A stretch of DNA of 64,000 bases from Chitinophagaceae bacterium (GTDB lineage: Bacteria; Bacteroidota; Bacteroidia; Chitinophagales; Chitinophagaceae). This document shows positions 9,542-20,617 of this stretch, piece by piece (the stretch's first letter is position 1; each line of letters begins with the position of its first letter). The stretch is taken from NCBI GenBank assembly GCA_016703625.1, contig JADJBP010000013.1, positions 66,931 through 130,930 of the forward strand, in the 5' to 3' direction. The position numbers were made by a program, and so were the translations under genes. The notes beneath the pieces are model-generated. The model ran no database searches and was not told the DNA's origin. It saw only the letters and a list, made by a program, of their open reading frames with translations.

Positions 9542-10417
9542 ATGGCTGTTTTAGTTAACAAAAATTCCAAAATAATTGTACAGGGCTTTACCGGTACCGA
9601 AGGCACTTTCCATGCTACGCAGATGATCGAATACGGCACTAAAGTAGTTGGTGGAGTTACACCGGGTAAAGGCGGCAGCACGCACCTGGATAAGCCTGTA
9701 TTCAATACAGTGGCTGATGCCGTTAAAACAACCGGCGCCGATGTGAGTATCATTTTTGTTCCCCCGGCATTTGCCGCCGACGCCATCATGGAAGCTGCTG
9801 ATGCAGGTATTGCATTGGTTGTTTGTATAACCGAAGGCATACCGGTACAGGATATGGTGAAAGTGAAGAATTATTTACAAAATAAGGAAACAAGATTGGT
9901 TGGACCTAACTGCCCCGGTGTAATTACAGCAGAAGAATGTAAAGTGGGTATCATGCCCGGCTTTGTTTTTAAAAAAGGAAGAGTGGGTATTGTATCCAAA
10001 TCTGGTACACTTACTTACGAAGCTGCTGACCAGGTAGCCAAGGCAGGACTTGGGATTTCAACAGCTATCGGGATCGGTGGCGATCCCATCATTGGCACCA
10101 CCACCAAAGAAGCGGTTGAATTATTCATGAATGATCCCGAAACCGACGCGATCGTTATGATCGGCGAAATTGGCGGTGGTATGGAAGCCGAAGCGGCACA
10201 CTATATTAAATCAACCGGAAACAAAAAACCCGTGGTTGGTTTTATCGCCGGGCAAACAGCACCTCCCGGCCGCCGTATGGGCCACGCCGGAGCCATTGTT
10301 GGCGGCGCCGATGATACCGCGGCTGCTAAAATGAAGATCATGGCAGAATGTGGTATTCATGTAGTGGCCAGCCCTGCCGATATTGGTAAAGTGATGGCTG
10401 AAGTGATGAAGAAGTAA
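9542..10417 (+). CDS. sucD: succinyl-CoA ligase (ADP-forming) alpha subunit
   Basis: Catalyses the substrate-level phosphorylation step of the TCA cycle together with SucC. The CoA-binding domain begins with IVQGFTGTEGTFHATQM and includes VGGVTPGKGGSTHLDKPVF. The phospho-histidine is in GRRMGHAGAIVGG near residue 245, as in the family. Length (291) is standard and the frame is intact. SucC is not adjacent, which is common in this phylum. A clear intrinsic terminator follows, so the gene is probably transcribed alone from the promoter at 9466-9497. Confidence 0.95.
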   Translation: MAVLVNKNSKIIVQGFTGTEGTFHATQMIEYGTKVVGGVTPGKGGSTHLDKPVFNTVADAVKTTGADVSIIFVPPAFAADAIMEAADAGIALVVCITEGIPVQDMVKVKNYLQNKETRLVGPNCPGVITAEECKVGIMPGFVFKKGRVGIVSKSGTLTYEAADQVAKAGLGISTAIGIGGDPIIGTTTKEAVELFMNDPETDAIVMIGEIGGGMEAEAAHYIKSTGNKKPVVGFIAGQTAPPGRRMGHAGAIVGGADDTAAAKMKIMAECGIHVVASPADIGKVMAEVMKK

Positions 10418-10439
10418 TTACCTGTAATATATTTTACTG

Positions 10440-10467
10440 ATCCCCTGATATATTTCGGGGATTTTTT
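10440..10467 (+). terminator. intrinsic terminator after sucD
   Basis: ATCCCC (10440-10445) pairs with GGGGAT (10457-10462) around an 11-base loop and is followed by a T run. Confidence 0.8.
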
Positions 10468-10819
10468 CCAGTGCCAGTAGTCTGCCGGTAAGTGGAGAAG
10501 CCAGAAATATGATATAAATTTTTCTTTCCGTCTTCTTTGACCGGCGATAAGAAAAAGAACCGGAACTTTCGTCCCGGCCCCTAAAGTATAGCCATGAAAT
10601 AAAACTTTTCAGGATAATAAATACCCGAATCGTTTCCGTATATAAGACAAAATCTGAGCCAATTTGATTAAAGCTTCTTTTTAATTAATTGTTAAAGAAG
10701 TTTTTGAGTGCAGTTTATGCAAATTGCTTTACAAAACCATCTAACTGTTAATTGTAATTTTTTCATGGCAGCTGCAACTGCTGCACAACAAATTGTATCT
10801 TGTAATTAAATACCCGATT
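10468..10819. other. gene-free leader before the alpha-2-macroglobulin gene
   Basis: About 350 bases without a supportable gene. A CTTCTTT...AAAGAAG inverted repeat (near 10675-10700) is followed by TTTTTG and could attenuate transcription. A GCAG/CTGC-rich stretch lies near 10770-10790. No clear TAnnTTTG box was found. Confidence 0.4.
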
Positions 10820-13800
10820 ATGTGTTTAAAAAAATTGTTCCTGGTTATTTTTTTGTTAACCGGGATCACATCTACCAATATGGCCCAGGTTAAAAATGAT
10901 TATGCTGCAAACTGGAAGAAAGTAGAAGCCCTGGAAAAGAAAGGGCTTACCAAAACCGCACTCCAGGAAGTGCTGGTTATTTATAACCTGGCCATTAAAG
11001 ATAACCAGGATGCCCAGCAGATAAAAGCCTCCATGTACCAGGTAAAATACCGGAATATGGTGGAGGAAGACAGCCATGAGAACAATATATTTTTTGTTGA
11101 CACCCTGATTGCAAAAGCAAAAGCCCCTGCAAAAAATATCCTGCAAAGTATGCAGGCCTGAAATGTTCTGGCAATACCTGCAGAATAACCGCTGGAAATT
11201 TTATGACCGCACCAAACTGGCTGAAGAAAAAAGTAAGGATATTACCACCTGGAGTATTGATAAATTGTATGCAACGATCACAAAATTGTATAATGCCTCT
11301 TTACAAAATGATGCCCTTTTAAAAAACACGAAACTGGAAGGGCTTGATGCCATCATCATCAAAGGAGAAAATACAAGACAGCTTCGCCTACCCTCTACGA
11401 TTTTTTAGCACACCGGGCACTGGAGTTTTTATGAATGACGAGGATGGGGTTACCAAACCCGCTTACCGGTTTACAATTGATGATGCAGCTGCTTTTGCCA
11501 ATGCACCTGAATTTATCAAAGCTTCATTTAAAACAAAGGATACAGCCTCGCTGCAACATAAGGCCCTGCTGCTTTTACAGGATATCCTAAAATTTCATAT
11601 TGCTGATGCAAACCCGGATGCCTTGATCGATGCAGACCTGGTACGGCTAAACTTTGTAAACAGTAATGCAGTACCTGACGGAAAAGAAAAACTATTTGAA
11701 GAAGCTTTACTGGCAATCGAACAAAAATATACCAACAATCCTGCCATTGCACAGGCCATGTATTTACGTGGTACAATTTATTATACCCGTGGCCAGGAAT
11801 TTGAGCCCTTTACCAAAACCCAAAACCAATTCGAAATAAAAAGGGCAAAAGATTTATTTGAAGTTATTTATGCCAGGTTCCCAAGATCAGAAGGAGGCAT
11901 TAATGCCAAAAATGCAATTGGCCAGATTGAACAACCTTCATTGAATATTGAAACAGAGAAAGTGAATCTACCGCTGCAACCCTTCCGCAGCCTCGTTAAA
12001 TACAAAAACATCAAAACCCTATACCTGCGTGTTATTAAAACAACCAGGGATGAAATAAAAACCCTTGATAAAAGGGATTATGAAAAGACCTGGAAAGCCT
12101 ATACAGACCTGAAGCCTGTAAAAAGCTGGAGCATCAACCTGCCCGACCTGCAGGATTTCCAGGAGCATGCCATCGAAATAAAAATAGACGGGTTACCAAA
12201 TGGTATTTATTTCATACTGGCCAGTATCGATCCCGGTTTTTCACTCAACAAAAATATTATTGCAAAGCAACAGACCTATGTAAGCAGGATCAGTTACCTG
12301 CATACCAATACCAATGATTATTATGTGCTTGACCGGGATAATGGGCAGCCACTGGCCAATGCATCCGTTCAGTTCTGGGAATCAAAATATAATTATACCA
12401 GCAGCAGGTATGAAGAGATCAAAGCAGAAAAATACACAACCGATAAAAACGGATTCTTTAAACTGAAAGAAAATAAAGAGTACCGGAATTTTTTACTGCA
12501 GGTTAACTATGGCGCTGATGAGCTGTTCATGGATGAATCCGTGTATAACGGCTATTACAACAGCTATGTTACAGAAAAAGAAAAACGCACATTCCTGTTT
12601 ACCGACCGGTCCATATACCGCCCCGGGCAAACACTTTATTTTAAAGGCATCGTCATTTCAAAAGAAAAAGATATTTCAAAAAGCGCTGTCATACCCAACT
12701 TCAAAACCGTTATCCAGTTAAAGGATGCCAATGGACAAAAATCTGCAGAGCTTTCTGTTACAACCAATGAATTTGGAAGTTACAACGGCAGTTTTCGTTT
12801 GCCGGAAGGTGTAATGAACGGCAATTTCAGTATTTATGATACCACTACGAAAACGGCATATGGTTTCAGCGTGGAAGAATACAAACGCCCCAAATTTTTC
12901 ACCGAGGTACAAAAACCAAAAGGTACATACCGCATCAACGACAGCATTGAAGTAACCGGTACTGCAAAAGCCTATGCCGGCAATAATATTGATGGCGCCA
13001 AAGTGAGTTACCGCGTGGTGCGTAAAGTTCGTTATCCCATCTGGTGGGGATGGGGCTATTTTAAACGATTCCCAATAGGGAATACAGAAGAAATGGAGAT
13101 CACCAACGGCATAACCCAAACCGATGCAAAAGGCGAATTTAAAATTACATTCAAAGCCATACCCGATGAAACGGTTGATAAAAAGGACCAGCCCACATTT
13201 TATTATGAAGTAAGCGCTGATATTACCGACATCAACGGCGAAACGAGAAGTGGCAATACCTCAGTAGCCGTTGCTTACCAGGCCCTGCAACTGAATATTG
13301 ATTTGCCCGAAACCCTGCCGGCCGATAGCCTGAAAAACTTAAAAATCACCAGCACCAACCTGAACGATATTTTTGAGAAGACAAACGTTCATGTTACAAT
13401 AACCAGACTTATTTCACCGGCAAAAATTTTCAGGGAAAGATACTGGCAAATGCCGGACCAGTTTATGATGAGCAGGAATGAATACGAAGGTTATTTCCCT
13501 TATGATATTTATAAGGATGAAGATCAGGTGGCTAAATGGCCATTGGGTGATATCATCGTAAATAAAACAGATAGCACAAAGGAAAATAATCAATTTTCAA
13601 TATCCAATGTTCAATTTTCAACCGGCTGGTACAAGATTGTAGCTACCACAAAAGATAAATACGGTGAATTGGTTAAAGCGGAAAAATATATTAAGCTCCT
13701 GAGCAGTACTGAGCGAAGTCGAAGTATCGAAGGGGCGGGCAAGGTTCCGAGCGGAGTCGAGGAACCGGTCACTGTAAGGGTTATTAAAGGCAACGCTGAA

Positions 13801-16800
13801 CCCGGCGAACAGATCAGTTACAACATATCAACGGGTTTTGATAATATCTGGCTGATCCATTCCTTCAGCAAAATGGATAAGTCAAATATGTTCACATATA
13901 AAACAATTACCAATACCCAGTCTGCGCCGTTTAGTGTTTCGGTAACAGAAACTGACCGCGGCGGCATGGCCATGAGCTATGCCTTTGTAAAACACAACCG
14001 CGTATACAGAGGTAATGAAAGTTTCCCCATTCCCTGGAACAACAAAGACCTGAACATCAGTTACGAAACCTTCCGGGATAAAATATTACCCGGCAGCGAA
14101 GAAAAATGGAAAGTGAAAATAACCGGTAACAAAGGAGAAAAAGTTGCTGCCGAAATGCTGGCGGGGATGTACGATGCCAGTCTTGACCAGTTTAAACCAC
14201 ATAACTGGTTAAGGCCCGCGATATGGCCCGGTTTGTATAATACAACCAGCTGGACGGGTGGTGGATTTTCAAAAGTAAATTCAGAGGAATTTAATAAAAG
14301 GGATTATGAATACTTACAGGCCATTGCAAAATCATATGACCAACTTTTAAATGCACATGCTTATTATGGAGGTTATTACAGGGATGGTATGGTACTGGGA
14401 AGTGAATCAATGCCCAATGCGGCTCCAGCACCTCCCCAGGAAAAAGGTAACGAGATAAGAAATGCAAACCTGGAAGAAGTGGTAAGAATATGGTATATAA
14501 ACGGCAAACTGACATTTGTTTATGGCGAAAAAAATGAAAAGATTCCAGACAACAAACAACAAACAAACTGGTGGCCCAGTTCAAATCCGTAAAAACTTCA
14601 AAGAAACCGCCTTCTTCTTTCCCGATCTGCGAACAGATGCCGGAGGCAATATTGAATTTTCTTTTACCATGCCCGAAGCACTTACCCAATGGAAACTGAT
14701 GACGCTGGCACATACCAAAGACCTGGCAACTGTTTACAGTACCAAAACAACGGTAACACAAAAGCCATTGATGGTACAACCCAATGCCCCCGTTTTATGC
14801 GTGAGGGTGATCATATGGAGTTCAGTGCAAAATTGTAAATCTTACCGATAAAGAATTAACCGGAATTGCAACGCTTGAATTATTAGATGCTGCCACAAAT
14901 AAACCGGTTGATGGTTGGTTTAAAAATGTTTTTCCAAACCAGTATTTTACCGTTGCAGCCGGGCAAAGTGAAGTGGTAAAATTCCCGATGGAGATACCAT
15001 TCAATTTCAATTCGGCCATGACATACCGCATCGTTGCCAAAGCAGGAGATAACAGCGATGGTGAAGAAATGGCCATTCCCATTTTAACCAACCGCATGCT
15101 GGTTACTGAAAGTATGCCGATCAATATGCGTAATCAAACTACAAAAACGTTCAGGTTTGATAAATTATTGAACAGCGGCAACAGCACCACCATTACCAAT
15201 CATGCTTTAACTGTTGAATACACCAGCAACCCTGCCTGGTATGCGGTGCAGGCCCTGCCCTACTTAATGGATTACCCTTATGAATGTGCCGAGCAAACTT
15301 TCAACCGGTATTATGCAAATACGCTGGCTTCTTACATCAGCCGTTCCATGCCAAAAATTAAAACCGTTTTTGATCGCTGGAAAAATCTTGATACATCAGC
15401 ATTAATGAGTAATCTTGAAAAAAATCAGGAATTAAAATCAGCCTTACTGGAGGAAACGCCCTGGGTTCTTGAAGCTCAAAATGAAACTCAGCAAAAGAAA
15501 AATATAGCGCTGCTATTTGATATGGTTCGCATGAGTGCAGAACAAAATAAAGCATTCAGCAAACTGAAAGAAATGCAAAGCAGCAATGGAGGCTTTACCT
15601 GGTTTAAAGGCGGCAGGGATGACCGCTACATGACCCAGTACATTGCAACCGGCATCGGCCATTTAAGAAAACTGAATGCATTGGCCGGGGATAATTATCA
15701 AAGCATAAAAACCATCATCGATAAAACGATCCCTTATCTCGATAAAAAAATAAAAGAAGATTATGATAATCTCATTAAAAATAAAGTAAAACTCAGCAAC
15801 AATAATTTAAGCAGCATCCAGATCCAGTATTTATACATGCGGAGTTTTTCCCCGAGTATAAAATTGCAACTGCATCACAAACTGCCCATAATTATTTTAC
15901 CGGGCAGGCAAAAAAATTCTGGCTCAGCAACAGCAAGTATATGCAGGCCATGATCGCCCTCGCATTACACCGCAGCAATGATGCAACAACACCAAAAGCC
16001 ATCATCAAATCTTTAAAAGAGAACTGCCATCAGCAAAGAAGAAACGGGCATGTACTGGAAAGAATGGACAACCGGCGGATACTACTGGCACCAGGCCCCA
16101 ATTGAATCGCAGGCCATGATGATAGAGGCATTTATGGATATTGATAAAAACATGGCTACCGTTGATGACCTGAAAACCTGGCTGCTCAAACAAAAACAAA
16201 CGCAGCACTGGAAAACAACCAAGGCCACTGCTGAAGCCTGTTACGCCCTTTTGCTTGGTGGCAATAACTGGCTGGCAGAAGAAAAAGAAGTAACCATCAA
16301 TTTAGGCAACACGGTTGTAAAAAGCACTGATGATGCTGCCGAAGCCGGAACCGGCTACTTCAAAAAAAGATTTGAAGCCAATAAAGTTAGTCCGGCAATG
16401 GGGAATATATCTGTATCAGTGAAGCCTTCCAAAGCCTCCCCATCGGGGGGCGGTTTGGAGGGGGCGTCGTGGGGCTCTGTTTACTGGCAATACTTCGAAG
16501 ACCTCGACAAAATAACCCCTTACGCTACACCATTAAAACTGGTAAAGAAATTATTCATCGAAAAAAATTCAGACAAAGGGCCAGTATTGGTGGCACTGGC
16601 AGATGGTGCCCAGCTAAAAGTTGGCGATAAAGTAAAAGTGCGTATCGAATTAAAAGTTGACCGCGACATGGAATATATTCACATGAAAGACATGCGTGCA
16701 GCCTGTATGGAACCCACCAATGTGATCAGCGAATATAAATACCAGGGCGGACTGGGATATTACGAAAGTACCAAAGATGCCAGTACCAATTTCTTCTTTG

Positions 16801-16949
16801 GCTGGCTGGCAAGGGGCAGTTATGTTTTTGAATATCCCATGTTTGTAACGCATGCAGGTAATTTCAGTAATGGAATCACAACGATACAGTGTATGTATGC
16901 TCCAGAGTTTACAAGTCATAGTGAAGGCATAAGGGTTACGGTGGAATAA
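10820..16949 (+). CDS. alpha-2-macroglobulin family protein with thioester motif (frame broken many times)
   Basis: A very large exported protein of about 2040 residues, the usual size for Bacteroidota alpha-2-macroglobulins. These act as periplasmic or surface protease traps. The start at 10820 gives a signal peptide (MCLKKLFLVIFLLTGITSTN). The middle holds MG-type beta domains, including FLFTDRSIYRPGQTLYFKG typical of MG2. The thioester CAEQ is encoded at 15285-15296 (YPYECAEQTFNRYY), followed by the helical thioester domain. At least eight single-base shifts are needed, for example near 11150, 11385-11400, 11435, 14550, 14790, 14835, 15850 and 16030. Each side keeps family sequence, so the gene itself is probably intact. 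Two palindromic inserts lie in frame (13707-13766, 16425-16463). Confidence 0.88.
13707..13766. repeat. two stem-loop elements with a shared loop, inside the alpha-2-macroglobulin frame
   Basis: TACT-GAGCGAAGTCGA-AGTA (13707-13726) and GGTTCC-GAGCGGAGTCGA-GGAACC (13743-13766). The 12-base loops differ at one base while the stems differ completely but stay complementary. They read in frame as STERSRSI and VPSGVEEP without a stop. Confidence 0.65.
16425..16463. repeat. C/G-rich inverted repeat inside the alpha-2-macroglobulin frame
   Basis: CCTTCCAAAGCCTCCCC (16425-16441) is nearly complementary to the following G-rich arm ending TTTGGAGGGG (16463). It reads in frame as SKASPSGGGLEG, a low-complexity insert unlike its surroundings. 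Confidence 0.55.
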
Positions 16950-17031
16950 TGAATTGAATGATGAGTTAATTTGTCAGAGGTTTTGTATTTTTAATTCAAA
17001 ACTAATCATTCATAATTCATAACTGCTTATC

Positions 17032-17431
17032 ATGTCAAATGAACAGGCCTATTCGATCCCAATCCGTTTCCGCAGGATGGAAAATATGCATATCATTTTC
17101 TGGTTATTAAAAGATATCAGTTGGTGCATGATCTGGAAACCTCTTGGTATCGCTAATGATCTTTCCTACTTTAATTATTGCTATAGTCATTTCAATTAAA
17201 AACCGGCAATATGTAAGCGAGGTCTGTCATAACTGGGCTATCGTGTTCTGGATCACTGCCAACTCCTACTGGATGGTCAGTGAATTCTTTGAATTTGAAG
17301 AGTCACTGGTATATGGCGGTATCAGCTATAAATATATTGCCATCATCCCGTTCAGTATAGGTATCCTGATACTGGCATATTATTACCTGGTTTTTAAGAT
17401 AATCTATAAAAAGCAGGCTGAAACCATGTAA
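17032..17431 (+). CDS. small multi-pass membrane protein, uncharacterised
   Basis: About 133 residues with one extra A near 17152-17156 that splits the frame. I start at ATG 17032 (MSNEQAYSIPIRFRRMENMH), since the segment up to IWKPLGIA joins smoothly to MIFPTLIIAIVISIK when that base is dropped. Hydrophobic segments are seen around LGIAMIFPTLIIAIVI, HNWAIVFWITANSYWMVSEF and YIAIIPFSIGILILAYYYLVF, with an earlier amphipathic helix. Function is not known to me. It lies 40 bases before aspS with a promoter between. Confidence 0.6.
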
Positions 17432-17442
17432 TCCAATTAATT

Positions 17443-17450
17443 TATCTTTG
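17443..17450 (+). promoter_or_regulatory. candidate -7 box for aspS
   Basis: TATCTTTG followed by CCGC, 20 bases before the aspS start. It is identical to the box before sucD and the SAM riboswitch. No good -33 TTTG is seen at the expected distance, so confidence is moderate. Confidence 0.45.
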
Positions 17451-17470
17451 CCGCTCAATTTCAGATTAAT

Positions 17471-19300
17471 ATGTACAGATCTCATACCTGCGGCGAATTA
17501 AGGCTAGCAGACATTAACAAAGAAGTATCCCTTGCCGGCTGGGTACAAACCGTTCGTAAATTCGGCAGCATTACTTTTGTGGACCTGCGGGACCGTTATG
17601 GTATTACCCAATTGCTGTTTTCAGAAAGTTTAAATGCCACACTGGATGCCAATCCGCTGGGCAGGAATTTGTGCTGCAGGTAAAAGGAAAAGTAAATGAG
17701 CGTACCAGCAAAAATGCCAATATCCCCACCGGTGAAATTGAGATCACGGTCACTGAATTCAACATTTTAAATAAGTCGGCCGTTCCGCCTTTTTACCATA
17801 CAGGATGATACCGATGGCGGTGATGATATCCGGATGAAATACCGTTTCCTGGATCTGAGGAGAAATGCGGTTAAGAAAAATTTAGAGTTGCGTTACCTGG
17901 TAAACCGTTCTGCAAGAAATTACCTGCATGAAAATAATTTCATGGATATTGAGACCCCGTTCTTAATTAAAAGCACGCCCGAAGGCGCCAGGGATTTTGT
18001 GGTTCCTTCCAGGATGAACCCGGGACAATTTTATGCACTGCCGCAATCACCGCAAACATTTAAACAGTTATTGATGGTGAGCGGTTACGACCGTTACTAT
18101 CAAATTGTAAAATGTTTCCGTGATGAAGACCTGCGTGCCGACCGCCAGCCTGAGTTTACACAGATAGACTGTGAAATGGCCTTTGTGGAGCAGGATGATA
18201 TTGTGCATATGTTTGAAGGTTTGATCAAACAGATCTTTAAAGATGTAAAAGGCATAGACTATACCGAAAAGATTGCACGCATGACCTGGGAAGATGCCAT
18301 GTGGCGTTATGGCAACGATAAACCCGATATCCGTTTTGATATTTCCATTTGTAATTTAAAAAAGCCTGCAACTGTTTTTGTTGATAAAGAAGACCAGGCA
18401 GAACTGATCAGTGGCGTTGATTTTAAAGTTTTTGATGAGGCGGAAACTGTTGTGGCCATTGCCATACCGGGCTGCAGCGAATACAGCCGCAAGCAAACCG
18501 ATGAATTAACGGAATGGGTTAAGCGCCCTCAAATTGGCATGAAGGGTTTGGTTTTTATTAAGTACAATGCAGACGGAACTTTTAAAAGCAGTGTAGATAA
18601 ATTTTATACAGAAGATAAATTAAAAGCAATTGCTGAAGCAGCCAATGCCAAAACCGGGGATCTCATTTTAATTTTAGCGGGAGCAGAAGAAAGAACCCGT
18701 AAAGCCATCAGTGACCTCAGAATGTATATGGCAGATAAACTGGGTTTGCGTAAGCCAACCGAGTTTAAATTGCTGTGGGTGATGGATTTTCCGTTGTTTG
18801 AATATGATGAGGAAGGAAACCGCTGGGTTGCCCGTCACCACCCGTTCACATCGCCCAAGCCTGATCATATCAACATCATGATCAACAACAACCCGGTTAT
18901 TGAAAATGCTGCAAAATATCTGGAACATCCCTATGCCGGCATCAAGGCCAATGCGTATGATATGGTGTTAAACGGAAATGAAATTGGAGGCGGTTCCATC
19001 CGTATCTATCAAAGAGAACTGCAGGAAAAAATGTTTGCCGCCCTGGGCATGGATGCAGCAGAACAGCAACATAAATTCGGTTTCCTGCTCGGCGCTTTTG
19101 AATATGGCGCCCCGCCGCATGGTGGTATCGCATTTGGGTTCGACAGGCTTTGTGCCATCTTAGGCGGCAGCGAAAGCATCCGTGATTTTATTGCATTCCC
19201 CAAGAATAATTCAGGAAGGGATGTGATGCTGGATGCCCCTGCAACCATTGATGACAAACAGTTTGAGGAGTTGCAGATCAAACTTGATCTAAAGAGTTAG
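17471..19300 (+). CDS. aspS: aspartyl-tRNA synthetase (frame broken twice)
   Basis: Charges tRNA-Asp; bacterial-type class II synthetase of about 610 residues. The N-terminal OB-fold reads MYRSHTCGELRLADINKEV, then GWVQTVRKFGSITFVDLRDR. The catalytic core includes motif 2-like CFRDEDLRADRQPEFTQID and motif 3 GFDRLCAILGGSESIRDF, with the bacterial insertion (GAD) domain in between. An extra base near 17660 and another near 17790-17795 put the middle part (about 50 residues, including VNERTSKNANIPTGEIEI) out of frame. An essential gene would not survive this, so it argues for consensus error. Confidence 0.93.
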
Positions 19301-19346
19301 CAATCGGAACGATACTGACAAATTTTGACCTTATAATTTTTTACTT

Positions 19347-20609
19347 TTGACTTCACTTCCTCCTTTAGCCGAACGGCTTCGACCAACTACGCTCGATGAA
19401 CTGGTAGGACAGCAACACCTTACGGGTAAGGGAAGCATTCTTCGTACAGCCATTGAGCATGGCAAAATTCCCAGTATGATCCTCTGGGGGCCACCAGGTG
19501 TGGGCAAGACCACCATTGCCAACATCATTGCACAAACCTTACAGGTTCCTTTTTATACACTGAGTGCCATTTCTTCCGGGGTAAAAGAAGTACGGGAAGT
19601 AATTGAACTGGCAAAAAAGCAAAACAATGTTATTTTATTCATTGATGAGATACACCGTTTCAACAAAGGTCAGCAGGATGCTTTGCTGGGTGCCGTTGAA
19701 AAAGGGATCATCACACTGATCGGCGCCACTACAGAAAACCCATCCTTTGAAGTGAACAGCGCCTTGCTGAGCCGTACGCAGGTGTATATTCTAAAAGCTT
19801 TGGATAAAAAAGACCTGGTCGCTTTATTGAACCATGCCATCAACAATGATGCGGTTTTAAAAACAAAAAAAATTACATTAAAAGAAACAGAAGCGATCAT
19901 CACTATTTCGGGAGGTGATGCCAGGAAATTACTCAACCTTTTAGAACTGGTAACCGATGCCCTTGGTAACAAGGCAGTAATAACAGATGAAATGGTGATG
20001 CAGGTTGCGCAACAACGCATTGCCCTATATGATAAAAAAGGTGAACAGCATTATGATATCATATCCGCCTTCATCAAATCCATCCGGGGCAGCGATCCGA
20101 ATGCGGCTGTATATTACCTTGCCAGGATGATCGAAGCCGGTGAAGATGTAAAATTCATTGCCCGCCGTATGCTGATACTGGCCAGTGAAGATATCGGCAA
20201 TGCCAATCCCAATGCTTTATTACTGGCCAATGCAACTTTTGATGCAGTAAATAAAATTGGGTATCCTGAATCACAATTGATATTATCGCAATGCGCCATT
20301 TACCTGGCAAGCAGTGCCAAAAGCAATGCAGCCACCGTTGCTATTGGCGCAGCCATGAGTGCAGTAAAGCAGCATGGCGACCTGCCCGTTCCCCTGCATA
20401 TACGAAACGCACCCACGAAACTGATGAAGAACGAAGGCTATGGAAAGGGTTATGAGTATTCGCACAATTACGAAAACAATTTTTCACCGCAGGAATATTT
20501 ACCGGCGGCAATCAGCGGCACTGCATTTTTTGAACCCGGTAAAAATGCACGCGAAGAAGAACTGCGGAAGTTTTTAAAAGCATTGTGGAAAGAGAAATAT
20601 AAATATTGA
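19347..20609 (+). CDS. rarA: replication-associated recombination protein A (AAA+ ATPase)
   Basis: RarA/MgsA-type clamp-loader-like ATPase that acts at stalled replication forks. The conserved start PLAERLRPTTLDELVGQQHL comes directly after a TTG codon at 19347, and no ATG is available in frame before Walker A (WGPPGVGKTT), so TTG is the likely start. Other motifs are Walker B LFIDEIHRFNKGQQDALL, sensor GATTENPSFEVNSALLSR, and the C-terminal tetramerisation region with HLRNAPTKLMKNEGYGKGY. Length (420) is standard. It converges on the methyltransferase with only 8 bases between stops. Confidence 0.93.
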   Translation: MTSLPPLAERLRPTTLDELVGQQHLTGKGSILRTAIEHGKIPSMILWGPPGVGKTTIANIIAQTLQVPFYTLSAISSGVKEVREVIELAKKQNNVILFIDEIHRFNKGQQDALLGAVEKGIITLIGATTENPSFEVNSALLSRTQVYILKALDKKDLVALLNHAINNDAVLKTKKITLKETEAIITISGGDARKLLNLLELVTDALGNKAVITDEMVMQVAQQRIALYDKKGEQHYDIISAFIKSIRGSDPNAAVYYLARMIEAGEDVKFIARRMLILASEDIGNANPNALLLANATFDAVNKIGYPESQLILSQCAIYLASSAKSNAATVAIGAAMSAVKQHGDLPVPLHIRNAPTKLMKNEGYGKGYEYSHNYENNFSPQEYLPAAISGTAFFEPGKNAREEELRKFLKALWKEKYKY

Positions 20610-20617
20610 TAGCGTAT

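Noticed and set aside
10820..16949. Programmed frameshifting or genuine pseudogene in the alpha-2-macroglobulin
   Set aside because: More than eight shifts of both signs without slippery-site or stem structure, no internal stops in the right frames, and the same pattern in essential genes.
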